From positions 1-47,446 of the forward strand of contig CALXOW010000021.1 in assembly GCA_944390115.1 (NCBI GenBank): DNA of 47,446 nucleotides, in the 5' to 3' direction. The notes beneath the pieces were generated by a model. It ran no database searches. It was not told the origin of the DNA and was given only the letters and a program-made list of their open reading frames with translations. Each line of letters begins with the position of its first letter. Within the stretch, counting starts at the first letter, position 1. This stretch comes from an uncultured Anaerobiospirillum sp. (GTDB lineage Bacteria; Pseudomonadota; Gammaproteobacteria; Enterobacterales; Succinivibrionaceae). A program made the position numbers and the translations under genes. Positions 25,362 to 33,375 of this stretch are shown here, piece by piece.

Positions 25362-26279
25362 ATGTGGGATTTAATTGAGCGCGAAGCGATCTATCTTTAC
25401 TACTATCTGGACATTCAGGTCCGGCAGCTGTTCTGGTTTTACGTCTTGGGCACGCTGCTGGGCTCAGCCATCTCGGTCTTTGGTAAGGATAGATTAAAGC
25501 GGCTGTTGACCGCACAAGTAGGCGTAAGTATGGGCTTTATCGGCCTTATTCTCGCAGCCTGCTTGGGCTTTGCCTCGCCTATCTGCATGTACGGCACTCT
25601 GCCTTTAGTGGCAGCTCTCTACCACCAAGGAGTACGCCAAGATTACTTGGCGTGCTTCATGGTCGCCTCGGTTCTGTTAAATCCGCAACTAATTGCCTAT
25701 TCTCTGGCCTTAGGATCGACCGTTTTCACCTTGCGACTCGTCACCTGCCTCATCATGGCACTCACCGCAGGCCTTTTGATCCGCTACTGCTTTAAAGACC
25801 AAGCTTTCTTTAACTTTGTCAATTTCGGCCCTGGTCGCAATAACGACACACATCCGAACCTAGCAGTGCGCTACTTAAAGAACGTCGGGCGCAACCTCAA
25901 GGCAACCTTACCTTACTTCTTTGCCGGTATGGTGCTCTCGGCCCTCTTCTCGATTCACGTACCGCAAGATGCCATCGCTAGCGTCTTAGGTAAAGGCAAT
26001 CCGATGAGCGTACTCTATGCCGCGACCTTAGGCGTTCCACTTTATTTATGCGGCGGCGGCACCATCCCCATTCTCATCATGTGGCTGGCGTCGGGTATGT
26101 CCAAAGGCGCAGCGGTCGCCTTTATGCTCTCTGGCCCTGCGACCAAGATCAACAACTTAGCCGCGCTCAAGGCGATTCTGGGGATCAAGCACTTTTGCTA
26201 CTACATCGCCTTTGTCATCATCACCGCGCTCATCTTGGGTCTTGCCACCCATATTCTGAGCGCTACCATCGGGCTTTAG
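25362..26279 (+). CDS. YraQ/ArsP-type permease (PF03773 family)
   Basis: 305 residues with about eight membrane segments in two halves. Family marks are 'ASPICMYGTLPLVAAL' in the first half and 'LYLCGGGTIPILIMWLASGMSKGAAVAFMLSGPATKI' in the second. Relatives include ArsP and SO_0444-type permeases linked to export of metals or organo-arsenicals. Here it sits between two DUF362 genes and ahead of a nickel importer, so it may handle nickel or a metal-related metabolite; that is inference. GGAGAG lies 9 bases before the ATG. Loosely repeated CTTGAGCC/CTTAAGCC units fill the 178 bases to the next gene. Confidence 0.82.
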   Translation: MWDLIEREAIYLYYYLDIQVRQLFWFYVLGTLLGSAISVFGKDRLKRLLTAQVGVSMGFIGLILAACLGFASPICMYGTLPLVAALYHQGVRQDYLACFMVASVLLNPQLIAYSLALGSTVFTLRLVTCLIMALTAGLLIRYCFKDQAFFNFVNFGPGRNNDTHPNLAVRYLKNVGRNLKATLPYFFAGMVLSALFSIHVPQDAIASVLGKGNPMSVLYAATLGVPLYLCGGGTIPILIMWLASGMSKGAAVAFMLSGPATKINNLAALKAILGIKHFCYYIAFVIITALILGLATHILSATIGL

Positions 26280-26457
26280 CCGAGAGCTTGCTAAGGCTTG
26301 AGCCTAGTTCTTGAGCATAAGGCTTGACCCTCGGGATTGAGCCCATGCGAGACTTTAGTCTTTGCTAGGCTTAAGCCATTACTGAACTTAAGCCATTGCT
26401 ACAATAGGGAGCTGTTGCCAACCCTGAACTTTCCTCAGATGAGTGTGGAGAAGAGCC

Positions 26458-27390
26458 ATGTGTTTAGACCTGTCAACCTTAAAGCATCGCGTCAGCGACC
26501 AAGCAGCACCCCAGGTGTACTACACCCAAGACATCAGTCCATCGGCGCTGCGCACCGTCTATGAGGCCTTAGGCCGCAAACCTGCAGGCCGGGTTGCAGT
26601 TAAGCTCTCCACCGGCGAGGCCGGTAATCCCAATTATTTGCAACCAGCCTTAATCAAAGACTTAGTGCAAAGCTTTGCAGGCACCATCGTTGAGGGCAAT
26701 ACCGCCTATCAGGGCGCAAGGCACGAGACCACAGTGCACCGCCAGCTCATTCATGAGCACGGCTTTGATGCTATCGCGAAGGTGGACATCTTAGATGAGG
26801 AAGGCAGCATCGACCTGCCGGTGGTGGGCGGCACCCATCTTAAGTTTGACCGCGTGGGCAGCCACCTGCAAAACTATGACTTCTTAGTGGTGCTCTCGCA
26901 CTTTAAGGGCCATCCGCGCGGTGGCTTCGGCGGTGCCTTAAAGAATATCTCCATTGGCATTGCCGCGCCCGAGGGCAAGAACCTGATTCACACCGCTGGT
27001 ACCACCAATACCTCGAACTGGGGACCGTATTTATCCAGAAACTTTGATAGCCCCGAGCACCTCGCGTTTATCGAATCGATGGCCGAAGCGGCCCAAGCGA
27101 TCTGTGCCCACTTTGGCCCCAAGATGCTCTATATCTCGGTGCTCAACCACCTGTCCGTGGATTGTGACTGCGTGTCCCACCCAGCACCTGCCACCATGGC
27201 CGACCTCGGCATTGCCGCAAGCTTGGACCCAGTAGTGCTCGACCAAGCCTGCGTCGATCTGATTTATGCCGCCCCAGATGGTGCCGATGTCATTGAGCGC
27301 ATGGAAAGCCGTCATGGCAGCCGCATCTTAGAGCACGCCGCGCACTTAGGCGTTGGCTCGCGTCACTATCAACTCACTATCTTAGATTAA
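26458..27390 (+). CDS. DUF362 protein, proposed LarA-like nickel-pincer enzyme (cytoplasmic copy 2)
   Basis: 310 residues. It starts directly at 'CLDLSTLKHRVSD', without signal peptide or N-terminal extension. His152, Lys162 and His178 in 'GHPRGGFGGALKN...LIH' keep the LarA spacing of 10 and 16; 'YTQDISP' is the likely phosphate-binding loop. It differs from the two others by 'HPRGG' for 'HAMGG' and 'VEGNTAY' for 'VECNTAY'. GGAG lies 7 bases before the ATG; a GTG at 26443 is possible. The nickel permease gene begins 9 bases after its stop, so translation of the importer is tied to it. This is the strongest contextual link between DUF362 and nickel in the window. Confidence 0.85.
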   Translation: MCLDLSTLKHRVSDQAAPQVYYTQDISPSALRTVYEALGRKPAGRVAVKLSTGEAGNPNYLQPALIKDLVQSFAGTIVEGNTAYQGARHETTVHRQLIHEHGFDAIAKVDILDEEGSIDLPVVGGTHLKFDRVGSHLQNYDFLVVLSHFKGHPRGGFGGALKNISIGIAAPEGKNLIHTAGTTNTSNWGPYLSRNFDSPEHLAFIESMAEAAQAICAHFGPKMLYISVLNHLSVDCDCVSHPAPATMADLGIAASLDPVVLDQACVDLIYAAPDGADVIERMESRHGSRILEHAAHLGVGSRHYQLTILD

Positions 27391-27399
27391 GGAACTATC

Positions 27400-28395
27400 A
27401 TGCCCGCACCCCAGCACCTCCGACCACCGCACTACTCCTTTAACTGGGAGCAGCTGGGTGCGCGCCTTATGCTCAAGCTCATCTGGCTTAGCGCTCTCCT
27501 GTTGGGCCTGAGCTTTTTAACCTTTGCCTTAACCCATTTGGCACCAGGCGACGCAGCGCTCAATACCTTACAACCGATGGGCGTCACCTCACGTGAGGTC
27601 ATCACAGCACTACGCCAACATCTAGGGCTTGATGCACCGCTGGCCGTCCAATACCTTACCTGGCTTACTAACCTCATCACCGCCGGTGATTTGGGGCTTT
27701 CAAGTCACTTTGGCCGGGAGGTCAGCACGGTCTTAGCTGAGGGACTGACCGTCTCGCTGCCGCTTTGTGCCTTAGCCTTCACCTTCCTCATTGTAATAAC
27801 CCTACCCCTGGGCACCTATTGCGCCTTGCGCCCTAACAGCCTGATTGACAAGCTCTGTCAGGTGCTAAGCATCTTAGTGCTCTCAGTACCAGGCTTTCTT
27901 ATTGCCCTCTTAGTGCTCTACTTTGCTGGAGTCAAATTAGGGCTCATTACTACCCTACGTCCAGACCAGGCCCCCGACCTCATCGCCCCGGCCCTATGTT
28001 TGGCCTTGCCTCTGATCGCCTTTTACCTGCGCCAAGTGCGTACTGTGATCGCCCAAGAGCTCACCGCGCCCTATCTGACAGCCTTAACCGCCCGTGGCAT
28101 CAGCCTAACGCGCCAGCTGACGCATCACGTACTGCCGCGTGCCACCGAGAGCCTACTGCCCTTACTGAGCCTGAGCATTGGCCATTTGTTATGCGGTACG
28201 GTCGTGATTGAGCGCATCTTCTCCTTACACGGCTTAGGCTTTATCGCCTTAGAAGCCATCACCTATCGCGACTTGCACCTCATTGCCGCCTACGTGCTCT
28301 ATAGCGTACTCATCTTCACCGTGCTCAATGCCGCCGTGGCTGCACTCACGACGCACTTAAGCCGCAAAGCTTTAAGCGAGGCCGCCCCATGCTAG
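27400..28395 (+). CDS. nikB: Nickel/peptide-type ABC transporter permease (NikB-like)
   Basis: 331 residues of the DppB/OppB/NikB class: a first membrane helix followed by 'LAPGDAALNTL', a long periplasmic loop with 'LGLDAPLAVQYLTWL', and five more helices. The EAA-type cytoplasmic loop is 'TALTARGISLTRQLTHHVLPRA', and 'GTVVIERIFSLHGLG' is the C-terminal family motif. The 20-residue N-terminal extension before the first helix is longer than usual; the ATG at 27400 follows TAAGGA closely and is coupled to the DUF362 stop. The permease overlaps nikC by 7 bases. The nickel assignment rests on the downstream lar genes; peptides or other metals are the alternative. Confidence 0.85.
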   Translation: MPAPQHLRPPHYSFNWEQLGARLMLKLIWLSALLLGLSFLTFALTHLAPGDAALNTLQPMGVTSREVITALRQHLGLDAPLAVQYLTWLTNLITAGDLGLSSHFGREVSTVLAEGLTVSLPLCALAFTFLIVITLPLGTYCALRPNSLIDKLCQVLSILVLSVPGFLIALLVLYFAGVKLGLITTLRPDQAPDLIAPALCLALPLIAFYLRQVRTVIAQELTAPYLTALTARGISLTRQLTHHVLPRATESLLPLLSLSIGHLLCGTVVIERIFSLHGLGFIALEAITYRDLHLIAAYVLYSVLIFTVLNAAVAALTTHLSRKALSEAAPC

Positions 28396-29225
28396 CAATT
28401 ACCGCCCAGCCAGTGCTCAAGTCCACTACCGGCTTTAAGTTAAGTGCGGCTGCCACCGGGCTCTTCTTTGTCTTGGTGCTCACCGGCCCTATCTGGTATG
28501 GCCTGTTAACGGGCTATGACCCCTACACCATGGATATTAGTCAGAGTCTTGCGGGCCCAAGCCTTGAACACCCCTTGGGCTGTGACCGCTTAGGGCGCGA
28601 TCAACTCATGCGTTTATTATGGGGCTCGTACTATTCACTCCCGCTGGCGGCAGCCTTGATTATCAGCGCCACGGTAGCAGGTACGCTCATCGGCCTCACC
28701 GCTGCACTGCGCGGCGGGATCTTAGCCCGGATCTTTAGCGCTACGGTTAATGTCCTCATGGCCTTTCCCCAGCAGCTTGCGGTCATCTTGCTTCTGGGCA
28801 TGTTAGGCGTGGGCCTGACGCACAGCATTTTTGCCCTAGCGCTCTTTTGGTGGGTGCACTTTGCCCAGCTTACCTACACGCGCACCCGTGCCTTGCTCAA
28901 GGAAGAGTACATCAGAGCCGCCAAGCTCTCAGGTGAGAGCACCTTTAGTCTGGTGCGCTACTACCTCTTGCCCCAGCTAAAAGATCAGCTCCTTTTGACC
29001 GCCCTCTTAGACTTTAGCGCGGCGATCTTGGCGCTAGCGACCCTTTCATTTTTGGGTCTTGCGACCCAACCGCCGATCCCAGAGTGGGGCTCGATGCTCT
29101 ATGAGAGCCAGCCTTATTTACAAAATGCCCCCCATCTCTTAATCGGCCCGCTGCTCTTTATTTTCCTCAGCGCTCTGTGCTGCAACCTCATGGCCCTCAA
29201 TTTCCGTCAGGTGAAGTCATGCTAA
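28389..29225 (+). CDS. nikC: Nickel/peptide-type ABC transporter permease (NikC-like)
   Basis: 278 residues of the DppC/NikC class. 'EHPLGCDRLGRDQLMRLLWGSYYSL' is the conserved periplasmic entry motif ('HPLGTDxLGRD'), with Cys in place of Thr. The EAA loop is 'YIRAAKLSGESTFSLVRYYLLPQL', and 'ATLSFLGLATQPPIPEWGSML' is the family C-terminal motif. It pairs with NikB as a heterodimeric pore. It overlaps nikB by 7 bases and nikA by 7 bases, so the three are translationally coupled. Confidence 0.87.
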   Translation: MLAITAQPVLKSTTGFKLSAAATGLFFVLVLTGPIWYGLLTGYDPYTMDISQSLAGPSLEHPLGCDRLGRDQLMRLLWGSYYSLPLAAALIISATVAGTLIGLTAALRGGILARIFSATVNVLMAFPQQLAVILLLGMLGVGLTHSIFALALFWWVHFAQLTYTRTRALLKEEYIRAAKLSGESTFSLVRYYLLPQLKDQLLLTALLDFSAAILALATLSFLGLATQPPIPEWGSMLYESQPYLQNAPHLLIGPLLFIFLSALCCNLMALNFRQVKSC

Positions 29226-30787
29226 GCAAAACCCTTTCTGCTCTGACCCTTGCCCTCTTAGCCTGCGCTTGCTCGCCGGAGACTCCACCAGAGTCCGCAC
29301 CGGCAGCTGACAGCAAGCAAGCTTCAGCGCCCGCCCCACGCAACCTCAAGGTTGGCATTTTCTTCCTCGAGGGCTCGCTTGATCCTAAGAATATGTTTGA
29401 TGCCTGGGTCTTGATGCGCGTAGGTGCCGGTGAAGCCTTACTGCGCCTTAATGACAACGGAACCTTAGAGCCGTGGCTGTGCCAAAGCTATCGCGTGGTC
29501 GATCCCTTAAATTACGAGCTCACCTTAAAGCCTAATCTCACCTTCAGCGATGGCACCAAGGTCACCGCCACCGCAGTTAAAAACAGCCTCGAGCGCGTCT
29601 ACGCCTTAAACCCGCGCGCCAAGCAGTACTTTACCTTAGACCACATCACGGTCAACGACCCACTTCGTCTCACCATCACGACCAAGGCGCCGGTGCCGGA
29701 GCTCTTTTACAATCTGTGCGAGCCGCTCTTTAGCATTATCAAGGTTCCAGAGAACAATACGGGGAATTGGCCAGATGAGACCATTACCCTGCCGATCACC
29801 ACGGGCCCTTATCAGGTCACGGCCTTTACCCCGAACCAAAGCGTGACAGTTCAGGCGAACCCTAACTTCCGCAATAAGGTAACGCTCATTTCTGAAATCG
29901 AGTTCCTGTATCAGCCCGAAGAGCAAGCGCGCACTATGGCGCTGCAATCAGGTGAAGTAGCGCTGATTCCTACCGTCAATAACTCCACCTTACCGCTGTT
30001 TACCGACAAACCCGACTTTACCGTGCTGCGCCGCATCAGCCCGCGCACCAACGTGGTCTATATCAATCACCAAAACGAGCTCTTAGCTCAGCTCAGTGTC
30101 CGGCAAGCCTTAGATTTGGCCCTCAATCGCGCCCAAATCGTGTCCTTAATCGGCGGCAGCCCGGCAGCGAGCCTGATTGCCCCTGAGCTGGTGCAAGGCT
30201 TTGTCCCTGAGAGCAAGTACGACCCCGAGCAAGCCCGCAATATTTTAGATGAGGCGGGTATTATCGACCACAACGGCGATGGCACCCGTGACTGCAACGG
30301 GCAGGAGCTGAGCTTTAACTACTACTTCAAGTCTGACCACGGCTCAGCTGACAGTACCCTCATTGCCCAATGCCTGCAACAAGACTGGGCCCCGCTCGGC
30401 GTCAAGCTCAATCTCTATCCTGCTGAGAACTTAGCGTCCATTATGGCCTCAGGTGACTTTGACTTCTTTAGCGCCAACGACAGCACCCTGCCCACGGGCG
30501 ACCCATACGTCTTTATGCGCGATCGCTTCCATCAAGACGGTGACGCTAACTTTGGCCACTACCACAACGCCACCCTTGAAGACCTCTTAGCCACTATGGC
30601 TCAGACTTTTAATGAGAAGCAGCGCCAGCAGCTCTCCCAGGACTTGCTCACAGAGCTCAAGGCTGATGTCGGCGCCTTTTTCATCAACCACATCGAGATC
30701 AATGAAGTAGCCCGCAAGGAGCTTAAAGACCTGCACCTGTACAGCTTTGACTACTATTTCATTGATGATCAGGTGCACTATGAGTAG
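29219..30787 (+). CDS. nikA: Nickel-type ABC transporter substrate-binding lipoprotein (NikA-like)
   Basis: 522 residues of the SBP_bac_5 family. A short lipoprotein signal ends at 'LALLACAC' with Cys as lipid anchor, followed by an Ala/Pro/Ser linker. The mature start 'LDPKNMFDAWVLMRVGAGEALLRLNDNGTLEPWLCQSY' is close to the NikA/CntA pattern (V/M-R-x-G-x-G-E-x-L). 'DGTKVTATAVKNSLERVYALNPRA' is also typical. These proteins bind nickel as a chelate (histidine, staphylopine or similar). The ATG at 29219 is inside the end of nikC. The position of A after B and C differs from E. coli nikABCDE. Confidence 0.85.
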   Translation: MLSKTLSALTLALLACACSPETPPESAPAADSKQASAPAPRNLKVGIFFLEGSLDPKNMFDAWVLMRVGAGEALLRLNDNGTLEPWLCQSYRVVDPLNYELTLKPNLTFSDGTKVTATAVKNSLERVYALNPRAKQYFTLDHITVNDPLRLTITTKAPVPELFYNLCEPLFSIIKVPENNTGNWPDETITLPITTGPYQVTAFTPNQSVTVQANPNFRNKVTLISEIEFLYQPEEQARTMALQSGEVALIPTVNNSTLPLFTDKPDFTVLRRISPRTNVVYINHQNELLAQLSVRQALDLALNRAQIVSLIGGSPAASLIAPELVQGFVPESKYDPEQARNILDEAGIIDHNGDGTRDCNGQELSFNYYFKSDHGSADSTLIAQCLQQDWAPLGVKLNLYPAENLASIMASGDFDFFSANDSTLPTGDPYVFMRDRFHQDGDANFGHYHNATLEDLLATMAQTFNEKQRQQLSQDLLTELKADVGAFFINHIEINEVARKELKDLHLYSFDYYFIDDQVHYE

Positions 30788-31619
30788 CCCCTTAGAGGAG
30801 TGCACCACCTTGTTAAAGCGCACGCCCTTATTGGAGCTCTCGAACGTCGGCATTAGCCTTACAGGCCTGCCCCTCCTGACCCACGTCAACCTCACGGTTA
30901 ACGCGGGGGAAGCGGTAGCCTTATGCGGCACCTCCGGCCGGGGCAAAAGCACCTTGCTCAAGGCTATCTGCGGTTTGCTTCCACAAAGATTTGCCCTGAG
31001 TGGCCAAATCCTATTTCAGGGCACCGATCTGAGTACGCTCAGCGCTAAGCAATGGCAGCAAATTAGAGGTCCTGGAATGGCACTGATGGGCCAAAACGTC
31101 AGCGAAAACTTCGATGAGCGCGCCAGCGTCTTAAGCCACTTTGTGGAAGCGGTGCACGCCCATGATAAGAAGCGTACGCGTGACTCCATTAAGGCCCAAG
31201 CCTTAGAGCTGCTCTATCGCTTGGAGCTGGCCTATCCCGAGCGCATCCTAAGCCAGAAAAGCTACGAGTTTTCGCAGGGCATGAGTCAGCGCATTGCTTT
31301 AGCGCTGACCTTGATGCTGCGCCCTCAGCTCATCTTGGCCGATGAATTTACCTCGGCCCTAGACTTAAGTACGCGTCTGGCGGTACTGACCGAGCTTAAG
31401 ACCTTACAAGCCGAGTTTGGCTTTGCCTTGCTCTTTGTCACCCATCACCCTGATGAGGCGAGCTTTATGGCGCAGCGTCGCTACGACCTCACCGAGGACG
31501 GCACCATCACTGAAACGGGCATCGGCACCGATACAGGCATCGACACCGATACGGGCATCGGCACCACTGACCGCACGAGCGCCCTAGAGGAGGGCTCATG
31601 CTCAAGATTGAACACTTAG
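30780..31619 (+). CDS. nikD: ABC transporter ATPase (NikD-like)
   Basis: 279 residues. Walker A 'GTSGRGKST', a signature-like 'FSQGMSQRIALA' (the usual LSGGM is FSQGM), Walker B 'LILADEFTSALD' and switch His in 'VTHHPDEA' are visible. It energises the nikBC pore with the next gene. The ATG at 30780 overlaps the nikA stop by 8 bases. The last 30 residues are a degenerate repeat of Thr/Gly/Asp/Ile ('GIGTDTGIDTDTGIGT') encoded by three 18-base units, absent from normal NikD proteins. It overlaps nikE by 22 bases. Confidence 0.86.
   Translation: MSSPLEECTTLLKRTPLLELSNVGISLTGLPLLTHVNLTVNAGEAVALCGTSGRGKSTLLKAICGLLPQRFALSGQILFQGTDLSTLSAKQWQQIRGPGMALMGQNVSENFDERASVLSHFVEAVHAHDKKRTRDSIKAQALELLYRLELAYPERILSQKSYEFSQGMSQRIALALTLMLRPQLILADEFTSALDLSTRLAVLTELKTLQAEFGFALLFVTHHPDEASFMAQRRYDLTEDGTITETGIGTDTGIDTDTGIGTTDRTSALEEGSCSRLNT
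31515..31568. repeat. Three tandem 18-bp repeats within the nikD 3' end
   Basis: Units of 18 bases with the core GGCATCG(G/A)CACC occur at 31515-31532, 31533-31550 and 31551-31568. They keep the reading frame and add six-residue blocks (TGIGTD-like) to the NikD tail. Confidence 0.8.
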
Positions 31620-32515
31620 CTTTAAGCTACCTCCTCCCCACGGGCAAAGAGCTGCCCGCACTGCAAGACTTCAATCTAACGATCAAGCAAGGGCAAATGC
31701 TAGGCTTGGTTGGAGAGTCCGGCTGTGGCAAGACCACCTTATGCCATGTGCTAACCAAGAGCCTGCCCTACCACGGCTCAATCACATTTGAGGGCACAGA
31801 GCTTAAAGATCTCACTGACACCAAGGCCTACTACGCTCAGGTGCAGTACATTTTCCAAGACCCCAAGAGCACGGTGCCGCCTCATATGAACTTGGAGCAC
31901 TGGGCCTTAGCTCCACTTAAGAACCTCAAGGGTATGAGCCCAAGACAAGCCCAAAGCTTAATTAAAAGGCTCATGACCGAGGTAGGCTTAGACCCAAAGC
32001 TGTTAGCAAGAAAACCAAGTGAGGTCAGCCTAGGTCAGCTCCAGCGTCTGAGCCTCATCAAAAGCTTAGCGCTCGAGCCCAAGCTCTTGCTCTGCGATGA
32101 AATCACTTCGGCCTTAGACCCCAAGTCCACGCAGTTGTGCTTAGAGCTCCTGACCGACTATGTGCGCCGCACTGAGCTTAGTGTCCTGTTTATCACCCAC
32201 GACCTGAGCACCGCGCTCACCTGGTGCCCGCAGGTAGCAGTGATGTTTAAAGGCCAGATCTTAGAGCAAGGCCCCGCTTATGAGCTCAAGCACCCGTATC
32301 TTCAGAGCCTCAAGCACGCCGCCCAGGTCTTAGCAGGACTACAGGCGCCCGCGCCTCCCGTCAACGGGGCTCCGACCGTCACTTGCCCCATGAAGCAAGA
32401 GCGGCTCTGCCCATGGCTCATGCGCTGCAGCAAGGTCCAAGACCAGTGCCTGACCCACAAACCAAAACTTAGGCCCCTCAGTTCTGAGCACCAAATTTGT
32501 TGCCACGTTGCCTAA
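31598..32515 (+). CDS. nikE: ABC transporter ATPase (NikE-like)
   Basis: 305 residues. Walker A 'GESGCGKTT', Q-loop 'YIFQDPKSTVPP', a weak signature 'VSLGQLQRL' in place of LSGGQ, Walker B 'LLLCDEITSALD' and switch 'ITHDLS' are present. The C-terminal extension (from about 245) is Cys-rich ('TCPMKQERLCPW...CSKVQDQCLTH'), equivalent to the oligopeptide/nickel family C-terminal domain that in relatives can bind an iron-sulfur cluster. It starts within nikD (22-base overlap). Second ATPase subunit of the importer. Confidence 0.86.
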   Translation: MLKIEHLALSYLLPTGKELPALQDFNLTIKQGQMLGLVGESGCGKTTLCHVLTKSLPYHGSITFEGTELKDLTDTKAYYAQVQYIFQDPKSTVPPHMNLEHWALAPLKNLKGMSPRQAQSLIKRLMTEVGLDPKLLARKPSEVSLGQLQRLSLIKSLALEPKLLLCDEITSALDPKSTQLCLELLTDYVRRTELSVLFITHDLSTALTWCPQVAVMFKGQILEQGPAYELKHPYLQSLKHAAQVLAGLQAPAPPVNGAPTVTCPMKQERLCPWLMRCSKVQDQCLTHKPKLRPLSSEHQICCHVA

Positions 32516-32573
32516 TCACCCAGCACCAATTCATCACCACAGCACCAATTCGTCGCCTCAAGGAGAAATTAGA

Positions 32574-33335
32574 ATGGATCTTGATGCCCTGCTCCACGAT
32601 GTCCAAGCTGGCACCATATCAATTGAAGCGGCCAAAGCCCAGCTCAAAGCCGCCCCGTACTTAGATTTAGGCTATGCCAAGCTCGACACCCATCGCGGGC
32701 TGCGCACTGGCATGGCTGAGGTGGTCTTTTGCCAAGGCAAGGCCGATGAGCACTTATTGGCTATCTTTGAGCACTTACTCAATACCGAGGGCGCGATCTT
32801 AGGCACCCGCTGCAGCAAGGAGCAAGCTGAGCTCATTAAGGCGCATATCAAAAGCCACGAGCTCTACTACGACCCCATCAGCCACATCATCTCCACCAAG
32901 AACCCTGAAGATAAGAGCGCCGGGCGCGGCCTGATCTGCGTGGTCACCGCCGGTACCGCCGACATCAAGGTCGCCGAGGAAGCCGCGCAAGTATGCGAGT
33001 TTTTTGGCAACAAGGTGGAGCGCATCTACGATGCGGGCGTAGCAGGCCTGCACCGCTTACTAAGCCATGTTGAGACGATTCAAGCGGCCAACTGCACCAT
33101 TGCGGTTGCTGGCATGGAAGGCGCCTTAGCCTCAGTCATTGGCGGCCTAGTAGGCAATCCGGTGATTGCGGTGCCGACCTCGGTGGGCTATGGCGCTAAC
33201 TTCCACGGTCTGTCGGCCTTGCTTACCATGCTCAATTCCTGTTCTAATGGGGTAGCTACCGTCAACATCGACAATGGCTTTGGGGCGGCCTTTATCGCCA
33301 GCCAAATCAACCGCTTGGCCTGCCAAGCAAAGTAG
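32574..33335 (+). CDS. larB: Nickel-pincer cofactor biosynthesis protein LarB
   Basis: 253 residues. The C-terminal two thirds are the PurE/AIR carboxylase-like domain of LarB: 'VVTAGTADIKVAEEAAQVCEFFG', 'YDAGVAGLHRLL', 'VAGMEGALASVIGGLVGNPVIAVPTSVGYGA' and 'NIDNGFGAAFIA'. LarB carboxylates the pyridinium ring of nicotinic acid adenine dinucleotide and hydrolyses it to the dicarboxylate mononucleotide, the first step of NPN synthesis. AGGAG lies 8 bases before the ATG at 32574. It follows nikE by 58 bases and precedes larC by 40 bases. Confidence 0.95.
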   Translation: MDLDALLHDVQAGTISIEAAKAQLKAAPYLDLGYAKLDTHRGLRTGMAEVVFCQGKADEHLLAIFEHLLNTEGAILGTRCSKEQAELIKAHIKSHELYYDPISHIISTKNPEDKSAGRGLICVVTAGTADIKVAEEAAQVCEFFGNKVERIYDAGVAGLHRLLSHVETIQAANCTIAVAGMEGALASVIGGLVGNPVIAVPTSVGYGANFHGLSALLTMLNSCSNGVATVNIDNGFGAAFIASQINRLACQAK

Positions 33336-33375
33336 CAAATGCAGTAGCAGTCTCAAGCACTTTCAGGAGGAGCAA

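Noticed and set aside
22811-27390. DUF362 proteins as ferredoxin-type iron-sulfur proteins
   Set aside because: Many DUF362 proteins carry a CxxCxxCxxxC ferredoxin segment; none of these three does, having only a 'DCDC' motif.
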